DNA of 64,000 nucleotides from Aquatica leii. Taxonomy: Eukaryota > Arthropoda > Insecta > Coleoptera > Lampyridae. Under the pieces are notes generated by a model, which had not been told where the DNA came from, did no database searches, and saw only the letters and a program-made list of their open reading frames with translations. How positions within the stretch are numbered: position 1 is the first letter of the stretch; each line of letters starts with the position of its first letter. The stretch spans positions 171,056,035 through 171,120,034 of the forward strand of contig CM069432.1 in the NCBI GenBank assembly GCA_035610365.1. Direction: 5' to 3'. The position numbers and the translations under genes are program-made. This document shows, piece by piece, positions 44,487 through 58,550 of this stretch.

Positions 44487-47400
44487 AGCGATGACAGATC
44501 AAACATACAAAGTAATAAATTGAATAAAAATATCACCTGATTGCACAGTACAGCAACTGTGAAGATGATCTATTGTCCACCTATGAACGTAACCGTTTTA
44601 ATAGAAACCAATGCAATCTCTTTTTCTTAAATCCAACAAAGGTAGTTTTAAATAATTGTGAGCTCGAAGACGATGTCTTTGCCTTCTACGTTTCTCGTAA
44701 CACAAACAGAAAGCACTAGCGTAAGTTGATTTCTAATGGGTAATACAATGCATTCACACACTTTATTATTAAATGTTCAATAACAAATCACCAATTATTA
44801 TCTGCGAAGGTATCTACAGAATCTAACAATATTAATGTCTGATAAATAACTAAACTAGCTACTAACATATGTTTATCAATTGCTTCTACAAACTTATCAA
44901 CGTATTATGCATTAATTTCTAATACTCGTACTATGTTTATTTGTAGAAAACAATTATAGTGCTTCTAATTATAATTATTATTAAAGTTATACGTACTTTA
45001 AGTGTTTTATATACTAAAAACAACTGAGTATTCAATTTAAATTGAATACAATATGTATTTAAACCGTTGACGAACAACTATGTTTATCTAACGAAACAAC
45101 GTATTTAGTGTTAGTTTTCCTTTATCGCTGCGAAGCCGGCAAAACACATAAATACACCTGCAAACTTTATCACTGATCACGGTTACTATCCATTATCCGG
45201 CTCGAATGACCAAAATGTTCAGAAACATTCAAACTCAAGTTATAAAAATGTTTATTTTATTATTAATTGATGGCATACATCAAAAACAACCGTTCACTTC
45301 AAGGAACCTTTTAATACTATGTAAATGATTATTTTTTAAAGTAAAATAATGGAGATAGTGGAACTTCCCATACAACGATCGCGTACATTGCATAATTTGT
45401 CTTAAAGTATTATCTAAATAGATAAGTTTTGTCTTATTTTGTAGTGACGGTTAGAAAGGAAATTATGAACTTTACTGTCAACCAATAACGATAAACGTTG
45501 TAACAAGGTGGCCGTTATGACCAAATGTAATACTGCTTATTGTGACGCAGGGTAGGCGCGGTGACCTATGCAAGTGCTATGAAGAGAGGTTATGACTGTT
45601 GGTATTAGTTAGGTTGGTAGAACTGGGATTGATATTAAATTGAAAACGTACAACTGTAATGTAAAAATATAATCTGGATTAATAAATATTGAAATAAAAT
45701 CAATATTCGTTATTATACAAAAAATAATAACAAACAATGACCAAAGTGGTTTTTGTTTATGTGTAAGGTGACCAATACGATAAGTGCCGAATTGACAAAA
45801 AGATCGACGTTATGACACAGACCCCCTAAAACTTTTAGTTCTTGAAAAATAAAATTAAGGTTTAGCATCTCATAAGTGTACACCATTTTTCAATGTAAAA
45901 ATGCTTAAATAAATAACCATCTTAAGCATTTTAAACATTACGGTTCCACGCTTACTTAAATTGCAGTTGTAGTTTCCGACGTTTGGTCGGGTTTTTCATA
46001 ACGTTGTTAATATCTTATTTAGAAAAGCTAAGTTTCTTCTACTTGTGCAGACAATTTTGAGTTAAATCTATTGCCTTTGTGTATCCTATTTTTCTAAGAT
46101 AAAATCGACATATACATAATGTAAATATAATTCAGTTTCCCAAACCATAAGTTCAAATGTCAAACTTGTATCATTGGTATTTACCTACAAACGTTTAAGC
46201 TTTTTTCTCGTAGTTCATTTACATACACGCCTGTCCATCAGAGTCTAAACGAAATTAACTTATCTTTCTTTGCAATTAACACTTTCAAAATGTAAAAATT
46301 AGAATATAAAAAAACAAAATTTGTTGTTAATTCTTGAACTACTAACAATACAAACATACCAGGAATGTGCGCTTGATTTCTCGTAAACATTAAAAAATAA
46401 CCTTATCAGATTTTTTATAAAAATATACATAAGTGCTCCTTTACTTACCCTTTCAAGCATCAAGTGTCGTATTTGCTAACAAGCGTTGGCAACCTCTAGT
46501 CTCTTTATATTGTTAAAAAATGTCATAATCATTAGATAAAAACAGCTGAACGTAGAATTCAGATAATTCAAATAATAAGGTTTAATATTGATACACGACA
46601 GTTACATACTTTTCTTAAAAAGAGAAATTGGTTGGTAGCACACAACCTATACTCTTTAAATTAATAGGAATCGATTACATGGTGATTAAAACTTAAACAT
46701 TTTAAAATAAAAATTAATTACATAAAAAATAAGTTAAATATATAAATTAAAAAGCAATAATGCATAAACAAGAATAATATAGAAACTTAAGTGTAAAAAT
46801 ATTAAATTAAAAAACGAAAATATTACTTAAAAAGAAAAACGGGAAGCTATTACAGAAAATCTGGCGTGACAGCTTAAACGATGAAATATGTTATAAAAGA
46901 AACGTTTACAAATTAAAGAGGAAATTAAGCTAACGGTAATTTTATCGTATAAATAGTTTGCACGAGCATGGTAGTTTAAAGTGATGCATTAAACTTAAAA
47001 GGTTTATTGTACATACTATAACAACAATATCTTTAAAATTATACCATCTAAAAGCTTTTTCGTGCCTAATATTTCTTAAAATTAAAAAAGAAAACGTAGC
47101 ATTTTTTAGTTGCCAAGAAGTCTTGCAATATTGAATTCAAAGCTGGTAAACACATTTTAGTACGCTTTCTAAAATGTTGTTAATTAATGTCAATTAATTT
47201 TTGTTTATTGTATTTAAACTTTAATACAGAGCAAAATATTTATAAAAACGTTAAAATAAATTTCATTATTTAATCATAAAATCGACATCAATAAAAATTC
47301 TACAAATATTTACGTTGATGTCAAGAAATAGAAAATCATTCTTACCGACTATCACTGCACACATATTTGTTTACAAACCCTTACAAACATGCCTCCTCTT

Positions 47401-50400
47401 TTTGTAATAAACATAAATTAAAGACGCACAAAGCTACTAATAATAATATACATGTATACGTTTAAAGTCAAGCACTAAATACATATAAAAATAAATTTCT
47501 TCATACTACACACATTGATTTATTAGACAGAAAAAACATCAATTTACCGTAACTTCTATTCGAATCCAATTTTGTTGAATCAACACATTTAAATTTAGTT
47601 TTTTGCGAAGTAACAACAATCATTTTCAATTCGTTTTATTTTTACTGCTATAAAAGTCTTTGAAACATTTCCCGAGTCCGTTCTAAACTATACTAAAACA
47701 TTTCGATCGGTTCAATTCCACGCAAGTATACTTCCATTGGAAATTACATTATTAATTCACATTTACATTACTAATTCAAAATTAAATATCAAATCTATTA
47801 TTGTATCCCACAAAATAGAAGTCGATTACGGCCGTCACATTTTAACTTACTACTACAATTGACGCTTTTGAACAAGAATATATGTAAATATTTAGTACTC
47901 ACAAACTTTTCTAACACAGACAGCTATTACGGAATATTTGAACAATAATGTAAGCACGCTCATGTAGTCTTTTTATCTAAAAAAGCTATTATGTAATTTG
48001 TTAATTAAAATACTAGCTAAAATAGACAAGTACAACCTAATCAGTTAGAAAACTTTTACATTACTAGCAGTATATTTACTATTAACTATTAGTTATTAAT
48101 AAACATACTTATTTTCTTTAATAGTTAAAAAAAAAATTTAGAAAATGATCTACCAAAACCAAAGTATCTAATTTAATGCTGTTTAAAGAATTTAAGTTAC
48201 GAACACATTAATTTGATTTAAAACATTCCTTATTTGTAGTTTGCGCCTAAACGTAAATATTGATAAATTAATGACATTTTAGATATAATCAATGCTCAAG
48301 GTAAGAATTTTTTTAAATAACTTCAATGATTTTAGTAAAAAAAAAGTAGATTTTCTATTTATTTATATTTTTATATTACAAATACTTTAAAATTAACTGC
48401 CACAACTAATAAATACAACACTGTTACTTGATTTCTAATTTTAAATTAATATTAAAATTAAAACTTTTATTTATTAACAGTTAAAACTAAAAATTAATAA
48501 TTCTAATAATAGAAAAATTGTATATAGGTAAACTACGATTGAGAATATTACTATAGCTCTTGTAACTTTACTAGCGATATCATTTTGTTGTTAAGAGTTA
48601 TAATGACACACTTCTCAAACTTGTTATATAATATACTATTCAAATAGTTTTTATTTACAATCATAATAGTTTCATTATTCTCCTTACCATAATGATAAAT
48701 TTTACGGTCTATTCTCAATTTTTGCTATAGGCGTCAAAATTGACACCTAACCTTAAAAAATTATGTAAAAGTTATACAAAGAAAGAACTGAGTACAAACA
48801 AAGCAAATTTAGTGTATTTGGAAAGCAATATGTTGATAAAGTTTTACAAACTGTGGCACAATAAATTTTTTTTCTGAACTAGTAAATGAAATAATTTATC
48901 ATCATATATTTTGAAACCTTATGTTGAAGTGACGAATTATTAAAAAAAAGCACTGTACTATGCCTCATAACTTTGTGTTATATTGTCAATTAAACCGCAT
49001 CTTACTAGTACTAAATTTGAAAATAATACTGCTTATAACTACAACTTCAAAAAACAAATTATTGTGAATAAAGTAGTATATACAGCTTTTCGCTTTCAGC
49101 AATAATAACAACATGTTTATAAAATACTTTAATAAATCTAGTAACGCAAAAAATAAGAAATTGGAAAACTAATTAAAAGATTGTAAAGGTATGACTACGA
49201 GGCAGAGTACTGTACCGAAACTAGTCATTGTAACATTGATCCCATGTGACCAAACTCGTGTTCGACAAATTGCTGTCATTGTTTTCGACTAAAGAAACAA
49301 AATTTTAAAAAACTGCTATATCCAATTCAAGATTCAGACTACTCCTAGATAAGACTACAACGCAAACTTTAATTCAAACGAATACTGCTAAGAAAAGTTG
49401 CTGGAAATAATAACGATTAAGGAGACAAGACAAAATAAATAACATGGTTAAGAAGAGATCGCTAGCAACAGAATAAAAATCAAGTATGACGTTAAACCAT
49501 AGAACAATGACTTCTCTTTCTCTTACAGTAGGTGATAAAAATCTATTTTTTCAACTCAAACCTGCAATTTTAAAAATCGTTGTTTTTCTCAAAAACGATA
49601 GGTTTTAGGCATATGGAATCGTATTATAACTTTCATTTATTTTATTCCTATAATCCAAAAAATAATTAAAATACTGGGTGTTCCATTAAAAAAACGTAAC
49701 TTTGATATGTATCTTTTTTTATGAACACCTTGTATAATCAAAAATATTTTTAAATTGTGCTATCAAAGATTCTGTATATACTTATTAAAAAAATTATTTT
49801 GAAATTAGAACAGGTACTGGTATAACGACCGTGGCGTATAAGGCGCCCCACTCTTTATATATACAGTTACCACAAATAAATTGGTCAGTTTCATACAATA
49901 GGTCAAAAAACAAAATACGCTAAGCTTTCCAAAGTTAGTTAAAGTATCTCAGAAGGTGTGCTCCCCAATTTGTGGTAATGCTGTTCGCAATAACACAAAT
50001 CTAAACGGTGGTTTCATTGTTCTCATCTAACATAGGTGATCAGAATACGTATCCAGCGCAGTGCTCGTAATCCGTGCATGCCTTATTGGTTCGTCATAAA
50101 AATTTTTCACGATAAAAGAACAGTTGCTACTATAACAGAAAAAATCAAATCGCGCTGTAAAATAAAAATGTGTCACCACCATATAGCATCTCCTGTTTAG
50201 TTATTTATCTAAAAAGAACTAATTTTTAACTTTTTTTATCCACAGATTGTAGGTATTCTAAATTACATTTTAAATTTAAATTTTGCATTTTAGTACAGTT
50301 ATAAATACAAAAATTTACGTTATGTTTTAAAAAGGTCCAGAAGTTATGAAACTTTGCACAGGCCTAGATTTTGAATTCTTTAATGTCGCGACGCCATCTT

Positions 50401-50731
50401 GCTAGAATGGCGCATAAAAGTAAACAACATCTTCTTAATCGTACATTTTATTAAAAATATACCTCCCTAATTATTCCCCATTAAATTTCCTACAATTTTG
50501 ATCCATATCATATTTTTGTATGATCAATATTATGGAGATACAGCTTTCAAATTTAAGATAAAAATCAAGTTTTTACGTGTGACAGTGTATAACACCTGCC
50601 TTACAAAAAGGAGAAAGTAATTACAGTGGAACTGAATTAAAAAAATAAAGCTGTTAAAGTGCCAATAGTACAAACTTTGCGTTCGAGCGTACCAATTTAA
50701 AAATAGTTGGTTTTTTATGACGCTTTAATCA
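44487..50731. other. Long uncalled AT-rich stretch
   Basis: More than 6 kb with no coding region recognised. The first 700 bases may contain the missing leader or LTR of the BEL element. At 49674-49736 the words CTGGGTGTTC and GAACACCTTG bracket about 40 bases as a small hairpin resembling the GGGTGTTCC ends of common insect repeats. Around 45500-45620 there is a short GC-richer patch of unknown origin. Confidence 0.45.
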
Positions 50732-51830
50732 ATGAATGTTTTTTTAATAAACAAAGAAAGTGTTGCGGGGCGTAATGTTGCTTATCAAGTAAGTATGTTT
50801 TCTGTAAAATACACTCTATTAGCTATAGCTGCTAAACGTAATGATGAATGGGGAGAAAAAATACAATCACAGCTCGCAAGTATTGTTGTGACGGTCAAAG
50901 CCCAGCACTTGTATGAAAAAAATTTGTAGACAACGGGCATCAAATTATCACAGAAGTTACCGTCCTGCTACCCAAATAGATGAAGCAAAGGATTTTATAA
51001 ATGCATATCTAAAGGACCATGAAGGCGAATGTCCATTTGCTGTTAGTGAACTATATGACCAAATTCAGTGGTATCATCCTGATCTCTGAACGATAAAATC
51101 CAGGTTGTTAGAAAAGTAGGGTAAAGAAATATTTATAATTTCGCGTTATTCATGCTCGACAGTGATATATTACCAAAATACGAGATTCAAGTTTCTTACA
51201 GAAAAATAGTATACAAATAAAAAAAGTGACAAGCGCAAAGAAAGATTACGAACTGTGAACGTCGCAGTAAGTATCGTATTGAAAGATATAAGCTTACAGG
51301 TGTATGAAACACCAGAATATCCACCGTCCAATAAATTTCTTAAAAATGTATTTGTGGTAATTTCAGAAACATTAAAAATTTTATTGAAAGGGTTATCTTA
51401 AAACTCAAGCAGAGTTCAGTGGAACCGTTGCGAATGTACTGTTTTGTATTACGCTAAAATTGCGTCGGTACAACCCTCCTCTTTTTTGTTCTCTTTACGT
51501 GGTAGGTTTTGGTACATTCTTGTACTAACAACTCAGATTAAAGAAACTGTTAAATTAAGTGCCTGCATTGGAATTTTCTGCGTCGTTTCATAAAAGTGTA
51601 TTATTTTAACTCTCAATCATTATGCGTCTAGAGATTCAAATCAATTTAGATACATTTTCACAATTTTTCTTCACAACGCCGACTTCAATGCTAATATTCT
51701 GGATAGCGTAAACACTTTCGACGTGATTGACGGCATGCAATGTATCACTCCTAAAAGTGCCAATACCACGGCTAAAAAAGTTTTCTTGGCAATATGGTCG
51801 AAAAATTCGGCAAAGTTGCGTTGCAAATTT
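50732..51830 (+). pseudogene. Decayed copy of a recurrent invertebrate ORF
   Basis: Pieces in the plus strand read GRNVAYQVSMFSVKYTLLAI and AAKRNDEWGEKIQSQL, then (next frame) YRPATQIDEAKDFINAYLKD, ECPFAVSELYDQIQWYHPDL, RLRTVNVAVSIVLKDISLQV, YETPEYPPSNKFLKNVFVVI, and near the end HNADFNANILDSVNTFDVID and GMQCITPKSAN. From memory, proteins with this series (a block ending in DNADFN...TF...MGG..C.TP) recur in many arthropod and mollusc genomes as uncharacterised repeat-associated ORFs. I know of no established function. Several stops and frame changes show that this copy is dead. Confidence 0.5.
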
Positions 51831-52471
51831 TTAATAAAGCAAAGTGAATACGTCAACAAAAAAAAATTGGAGGTCTATGAAATGAAAATGGGGGTCCACG
51901 ATAGTGAATCTCAACATATACTGATAGTATCTATTTTTTTACATTATACTATCTTATAATATAAATAAATAAAAAAATTATTATATATGTTTATAAAATT
52001 GTGTAAGTTGTAGGATGTAGGCATTCGCACACATTTTGAACGTGTAAAATCCTGCACATAATGATATACCAGTATCATGTTGTTACAAGCATACGCGCAG
52101 TCTCAGAGCTTCGCGAACTTGGACTGACTTTTTCAATTCGTTACTCTATAAATACGAATGTGAGACAAATACGTTTATTCGTTTTCTGAATCTTGAAAAG
52201 GAAAGTGCTAAAAAAATATTTAAAAATATATAAACTGGTAGTTTATCAGAAAAATTATAGTGAATCAGTGTTATTTTGTTTGAGAGTACCGGAGAAGCTC
52301 AAGTACATTATTTTTATTAAATTTTAGTTTTGTACTCGTAGTTACCAAAGATAGATAAATTACGCCAATCATGACTTCAGTTATTCGTAGTTTAATATTC
52401 AAACCATGCAAAATTACACGAGTACTCTTCAATAGTTTCTTTTTCAAAGTATTAGCAATCGTTATTATAAT
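51831..52471. other. Uncalled stretch
   Basis: No gene was recognised. A TATAAATA word at about 52145 follows a moderately GC-rich patch (CTTCGCGAACTTGGACTGAC), which could be the promoter part of an old LTR, but no partner LTR was found. Confidence 0.35.
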
Positions 52472-52950
52472 TACAGTGCAATCTCCGTAATCCGAACTAA
52501 TTGCTGCAAGGAGATGTTCGGATTATAGAATGTTTTCGGAAAAATCTAAAAAAAGACAACTGTACATACATATTACGTATGTATTTTATTATTAACATAA
52601 CTTCACAGTTGCGTGTTTTTTGAAGAATTTCCAATACACACTCTCATTTGTTTGTTTTTTTCCATAGAATTTAAATGTTTACATATAGGAAACATTAAAA
52701 AATCATTTTGGAATTAAACTACATATGTTGGTCGGTCACATAAATAAATATGCATGTGTGTCAATATTTACTTATTTACGACCTTGCTAGGCATTTATTA
52801 TTCTATTATAAATACATATATCTTACCAAATAACTTCACAAAAAAAGTAAAAAAAATGTACTTTTGTCCATTGGTCGTTACACTGTGGGCCAGTTCGGAT
52901 TACTAGAATACTCGGATTACGGAAGGTCGGATTATGGATATTGCATTGTA
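52472..52950. mobile_element. pogo/Tigger-like MITE
   Basis: Ends CAGTGCAATCTCCGTAATCC (from 52474) and, reverse-complemented, CAATGCAATATCCATAATCC (from 52948) form inverted repeats of about 24 bp, flanked by TA on both sides. Further TCGGATTA words lie just inside both ends. Such CAGT...ATCCGAAC ends with TA duplication are typical of pogo/Tigger elements of the Tc1/mariner superfamily. The 475-bp element has no transposase. Confidence 0.75.
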
Positions 52951-53298
52951 CATACTTCTTTATATTGAAATTAAAATTTTGTGTTATTGCTAAAGTGGAA
53001 CCAGTGAATTTTTACACATGACAGTCGAATGTACGTAGAGATAAATCGGATAACAATTTGTTATTATTATTCGTTGTATAATATTTTATTTTAACATTTT
53101 TTGTCATGTTACTTTCAAATTTCTTTAAAGTTCCATCATATCAAAACCTTGGGTATCATTCATAACATTCTCTTTTTCACATTCACGCCTATGCCTGCCA
53201 TAAAGTCTAAGACCATACGATTTAAATATGACTTTGATTTTTTAATATACAGCTGTTAGACTTTATGTCTTATTTAAATATATAAATTTTGCCCACAG
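52951..53298. other. Stretch upstream of the hAT transposase relic
   Basis: AT-rich. Just before the ATG at 53299 the sequence reads AAATTTTGCCCACAG, which looks like an intron acceptor (pyrimidine-poor but ending in CAG). Some hAT transposase genes have an intron before the coding exon, so this may be leader sequence. No hAT terminal repeat was identified. Confidence 0.35.
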
Positions 53299-55071
53299 AT
53301 GACTGATGCCATGTCTAAATCTAATAAGAAATGTAGACAGTACAGTGCCGATTATTTGAAACGTGGCTTCATTCCATCATTGTCGGACAAACAATTGCCT
53401 ATGTGCCTTTTATGCAACAAAGTTTTAGGCAATAACGCTATGAAACCATCTCAGCTGCAGGATCATTTGAGAAGCTGTCACCCTGATAAATCAGATAAAG
53501 ATTTGAAATAGTTTCAAACACTCAAAGATAAACTTCAAAAGAGACCCACGCTGGACAGAATGTTCGCTTTGACGTCACAAAAAAACGATGATGGTTTGCG
53601 AGCGTCTTACAAAATTTCGCTACTTATAGCAAAATTCGGAAAACTGCATACTATCGGAGAAAAGTTAATTTTCCCAGCCGTTGAAGAAGTTTTAAAAACT
53701 GTTTTACACAAACCTGCATCTGGTATCATTAAAAGAATTCCCTTAAGCAACAATACTGTTGAAAGACGTATCGATTAAATGAGTTCTGATATTGAAAGTT
53801 TCTTGTCTAATTATTTGCAAACGGTCCATTTCTCTATACAACTGGACGAGTTAACTTTACCTGGTAATGCAGCATTATTATTGGCATATGTTCGTTTTAT
53901 TATGAATCAAGAAATTTACAAAGAACTGCTCTTCGCAAGAACTTTGACAACCGACACTAAAGGTGAATCAATATTTCAGGTTTTGAAGGATTTCTTCATT
54001 GAAACAGCAATCCTTTTATCAAATATAATATCAGTAGCTACAGATGGAGCACCTGCCATGTTTGGACGTTATCGTGGATTTATAAGCTATTACAACAAAA
54101 TGTGTAAGGGGTGTTAGCAATACATTGCGTCATCCATCGACAACATTTAGCTGCTAAAAATATGAGTGTTAGATTGCATAAATCTCTTCAATTAGTCATT
54201 AATGCAGTAAACCGAATCCGAAGCAACGCGTTGAATACCCGGTTATTTGCGCAGTTGTGTGAAGAAAATGAGGAACACTTTCATCAATTACTCCTTCACA
54301 CTGAAGTGCGCTGGCTGTCGAAAGGCTTATGTTTGACAAGATTTTTTGCACTTTTTGAGACTATTTTAGAATTTCTGGATTCTAAAGATAAAATTTTAAA
54401 AAACAATTTAATGAAGTGGAAAACAGACATCGCCTATTTAACAGATTTATTTACAAAATTTAATATGGTTAATTTGCAGTTACAAGGCGACAGTCTAAAT
54501 TTCATTTAAACAAAGTCCATCTTATCAACGTTTCTTGCCAGAGTTAAACTAATAAAGCAAAATATTAGACGGGGCGAATTTTCCCAGTTCCCCAATTTGT
54601 CACAGACAAGCTGCCAGGAAAACAACGTTTCAACCTACGTTCAACATTTAAATGCCCTATATTCATATTTTGAAACTAGGTTTGAGGATGTTTTGACTAT
54701 GGTGATACTACCGTGGATAACTAACCCATATGGTGACATCGAAGAAAAGAATGTCATAATACAAGAGAAACTGACTGAACTAAGCACAAACGAAAAACTT
54801 AAGGTTCAGTTTAAAAATATCAGCAATTCTGACTGCAAAACAACATACTCGTTACTTTTCCCGTATTATGGAATATAGCGAGGAAATTTTTAATTTCTTT
54901 TCCATCGTCATACCTAGTGAAAAAGAGGTTCAGCGCTGTTACCAATCTCCTAACGAAAAAAGAAACAGACTGGACATCATTAGCCGAGGAGATTTATGAT
55001 TAAACCTTACAAAATTGACGCCAAATGTTGATAATTTATTATTAAAGCATCAGGTTCATCCTTCTCACTAA
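53299..55071 (+). pseudogene. hAT transposase relic, nearly full length
   Basis: In order: BED-type finger CLLCNKVLGNNAM...HLRSCH (residues about 34-60), a conserved block IPLSNNTVERRID, the first catalytic position in FSIQLDELTLPG, the second in SVATDGAPAMFGR, the zinc-like IHCVIHRQHL, LLLHTEVRWLSKGLCLTRFF, and a C-terminal dimerisation end RLDIISRGDL...LLKHQVHPSH-stop. It is related to the ZBED5/SCAND3/ZMYM6 branch, which includes domesticated host genes. In-frame stops (53511-53513, 53776-53778) and frameshifts near 54110, 54510-54600 and 54850-54950 make it a pseudogene. The fragment at 22120-22798 is the same family. Confidence 0.9.
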
Positions 55072-55557
55072 AAACATTTACTTATTGCTTAGTTCATTCT
55101 ATGTTTACTTTATGTTACGTATATTTTATATAACAGATTCAAAATTTTATTTTGAGTAGTTTTAATTAAAATTCAATTAATAAATGTGTAAAACTTAACA
55201 TGTGTTTAAATTTGCAAAATATTAAACTCTAATAGAAATCTTCAAATATAAATTCACTTTGAAATGTTTTTAACTTTTAAAATTGTGGTTACAAACTTTT
55301 GACCTTTAAAGGGTTTACTCACTTAGCATTTTAAGTAGATGAAACTAATACTGAACACATAGAAATATTGTTAGGACAAAAATGTGCCTTACATAAATTT
55401 TAGTTTTTCAAATATGCAATTAAAATATCGTCTTCGTTAATAATTACTGAAAAATGATAATATTAAATTTTTTTACGTTTGATATTTGCTTACTTAAAAT
55501 AAATTATTGCCGATTTGTTAAACTATTAAAATTAAACATATAACCTCTCGATAAAAG
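55072..55557. other. Uncalled stretch after hAT relic
   Basis: AT-rich, no gene recognised. It should contain the 3' end of the hAT element, but I could not point to terminal inverted repeats. Confidence 0.4.
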
Positions 55558-55610
55558 CAGTGTAATCATCGAAATATAATTTTATTCATGTATAATAAAA
55601 TGTGGACAAA

Positions 55611-57408
55611 CTTACAAGCAGTGTTGTGCATTATCTAGATGAAATTATATAGATAATTCATCTAGATAATTTTTGATCATCTTTTTTCTTATCTAGATAA
55701 AAGTATTGAACATTATCTAGATGATTATCTTAGATGATCTTTCGGTTATCTATTATGAAATTATCTAGATGATTTTTTTAAAGTAACATACATTTTTTTG
55801 TTTGCATTTGTTGTTTTGTAATTTGTATATTTACAAACATAATATTGTTTGTAATGTCTGTGGTAATGTAATACGGTCCAGATCGCTAAAACCTGATAAA
55901 TAATCGCCGTAGATGTTTCGCATTTTTGCAGCTCTTCTGCTGACAAAAACTAGAGTCACATGACTTTGAGCGTGAATACATGCAATACGAGATATAAACA
56001 AAAACACAACTTAAATTACTTTTTGAAACTGAACCAATTGCTTGCGATAAGTATCTTATCGTCTTTAGAAACAATAATAAGCTTTTTGATATACGTACAT
56101 TTATTCAATACATTATCTTGCACGATTCAAACATTGAGATTAACAGCTACTAATTCTGTAGTTTTGAAAATTTAATTAGTTGAAGTGCCTACACAGCAAA
56201 ACTATGCCCAAATTAAAAAAATGCTTGATTAAAAAAGAGAAAATTCATGACTTATTGAGAAGTTGAAAGTGACAAACCTCGATACACGTGATTTAGAGTT
56301 CTTTTAGAAGACTATTTAAGTCATGGAACTTTTAGCTTACTCTTTAAATCAACTTGTTGAGTAAGTACGTTAAATTAAAGTCGCAATAAGATCCTAATGT
56401 AGACCGCGTACAATAAAAACGCTCCTATATAGATCTATGATGTAAATTATCATATGAGTACAATTACTGACAAACTGTCAAATATAATTAACAAAACTGC
56501 AAAGCAAAAATGCTTTTTTTACATTTGGATTTGTTGCACTTACAATTACAAAAAGTACCGAGCAGAGCATAAACTATTTAAAATAACCCAAATTTTTTAG
56601 AAGAAACAAAACGGCTTGCGTTTTTTTAAAAGACAATAAAGGTAATCCTTTAAGTAATCGCTGATGTAAGCTGCTCAAAATTTAAAATATAAAAAATTTT
56701 TGAGGATTAGTTGGTTTTTTGTGAAAAATATGCTTAAAATATCGAACTACAAATAATAAACTTAAATTTAAAAAGAAAAAGCAATAATTCAGGGAGTGTG
56801 ATTAACGGCTATGAGCGATAATTTTTTAATCTTAAAGGTTCAAACTGACGTCGATATCAAAGCCAGATTTTTCCTAACTGTTACAAAGGAAAACTAATTA
56901 AGTTTACTAGACACTTCTCCATTTGTGAAAAAGTTATTGATTAAACATATCAATTTCGGCGCTAATTGAAAGACTTTATAGTCCTCATTCCTAATAGTGT
57001 AAGTTTTGCTTAGCAATGAAAATTTTGAAATGACCATATTGTATTAAGAAATTTGTTTTATATTTTGCAATAGTAGGTCAATAAATCAATCAAATTTCTG
57101 TCATGTTTTTTTTCGATAATTATTTTTTTTTTCAATTTGTCTTTCAGTTTTTTAATTAGTTAATTTAATAAACAATGGATTAGTATTGATGATGATGATA
57201 ATTAAATGGTAACAATTTATTATTACCTGTTTGTACTTATTTGAATCATCTATCGTATTATCTACGTAAATTATAGATTATCTTATCTATTATCTAGATA
57301 AATTCTTCAACTTTTATCTAAATCGTTATCTAGATAAAAAAATTGGAAATTATCTATTATCTCATCTAGATAAAAATTTAATTATCTATGCACAACACTG
57401 CTTACAAG
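55611..57408. mobile_element. Non-autonomous hAT element, 1.78 kb
   Basis: Terminal inverted repeats CAGTGTTGTGCAT (55619-55631) and ATGCACAACACTG (57388-57400) are flanked by a perfect 8-bp duplication CTTACAAG (55611-55618, 57401-57408), the hallmark of hAT insertion. Both ends carry dense clusters of TTATCTAGATAA-like words (55639-55770 and 57245-57385), the expected subterminal transposase-binding sites. The interior (about 55800-57200) has no transposase and only short frames. Confidence 0.95.
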
Positions 57409-58189
57409 ACTGTCAAAATAACGAGTATAAAAATTTTGAAATTGAAAAATAAAATTTGTAAAATATTCAACTCATATAGAATTATTCGAATTTGAATTCT
57501 TTTCATTAAATTTTTACATTCAAGAATAATTCTTTTAAAATCTGGAACTTTGAAAACAGATTGAGTGACAAAACTGTTCAACTTACATAAAATTGGATGC
57601 AGCAAGTTGAAATTAATTTTAAGATAAAATATTTAAACATCCAAAAAACACGTGTTCAAAAAAATTGCAGTTTTATTTATATAGCAGGTGACAACTAATC
57701 AGGAGTTATGAAAATAAATGTTAGAAGCTTGTATGTTTCAAAAAAATGACAGGTCAAAAATTATCAACTGTTATAAACATTCAAGTGTCATTTATTTCAG
57801 ACTGTTACACAAATACAAGAAGCGGAATTCAAAGATTATGAACTTCCAAAAGTTAAAGATTAACATTTTTAACTTTTAACAAAAATTAATATTCAAACAA
57901 TTGAAGTTGTATTTTTATGATAGGTTCAAAATTATCAACTGTCCATCTAGCGGCGAGTAGCTGCTCTTATACATTACTTAAGTAGCGCAGCCGCGGCACG
58001 GTATAGTTTAACGTCTTCAGAATGCGGTTTTAATATCAGCAAGAAGACAACCCAAAATCTTTTGAAACACATAATAACATGCACATAAAGATGGTAACGC
58101 ACACTAATTAAAAAAAAACTTAACCTTAGTTTAAGCATGAAGAGCGCATACATTCTGAGTTCGTTAAACTGTAGCGTGCCGCGGCCGCG

Positions 58190-58550
58190 ACTTTAATTTT
58201 TATGACAGTTAATAATTTTGAACCTATCATAAAAATACAACTTCAATTGTTTGAACACGAATTTTTCTTAAAAGTCATATAATTTTTCCATTCCGCTTCT
58301 TGTATTTGTGTAACAGTCTGAAATCAATGACACTTCAATTTTTATGACAGTTGATAATTTTGAACTTATCATAAAAATACAACTTCAATTGTTTGAAGAT
58401 GATTTTCTCTTGAAAGTTAAAAATGTTAACCTTTAACTTTTGAAAGTTTATAATATTTGAATTCCGCTTCTTGTATTTGTGTAACAGTCTGAAATAAATG
58501 ACACTTGAATTTTTATAACAGTTGATAATTTTTTACCTGTCATTTTTTTG
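58190..58550. repeat. 150-170 bp tandem repeat in the right foldback arm
   Basis: The block TTTTTATGACAGTTAATAAT ... CGCTTCTTGTATTTGTGTAA ... AATGACACTTCAA starts at about 58197, again at about 58345, and partially at about 58514. The left arm has one full unit only (about 57730-57950), so the two arms differ in copy number. Confidence 0.7.

Noticed and set aside
45340-45850. Possible LTR of the BEL/Pao element
   Set aside because: No second copy was found on the other side of the element near 37600-38420.
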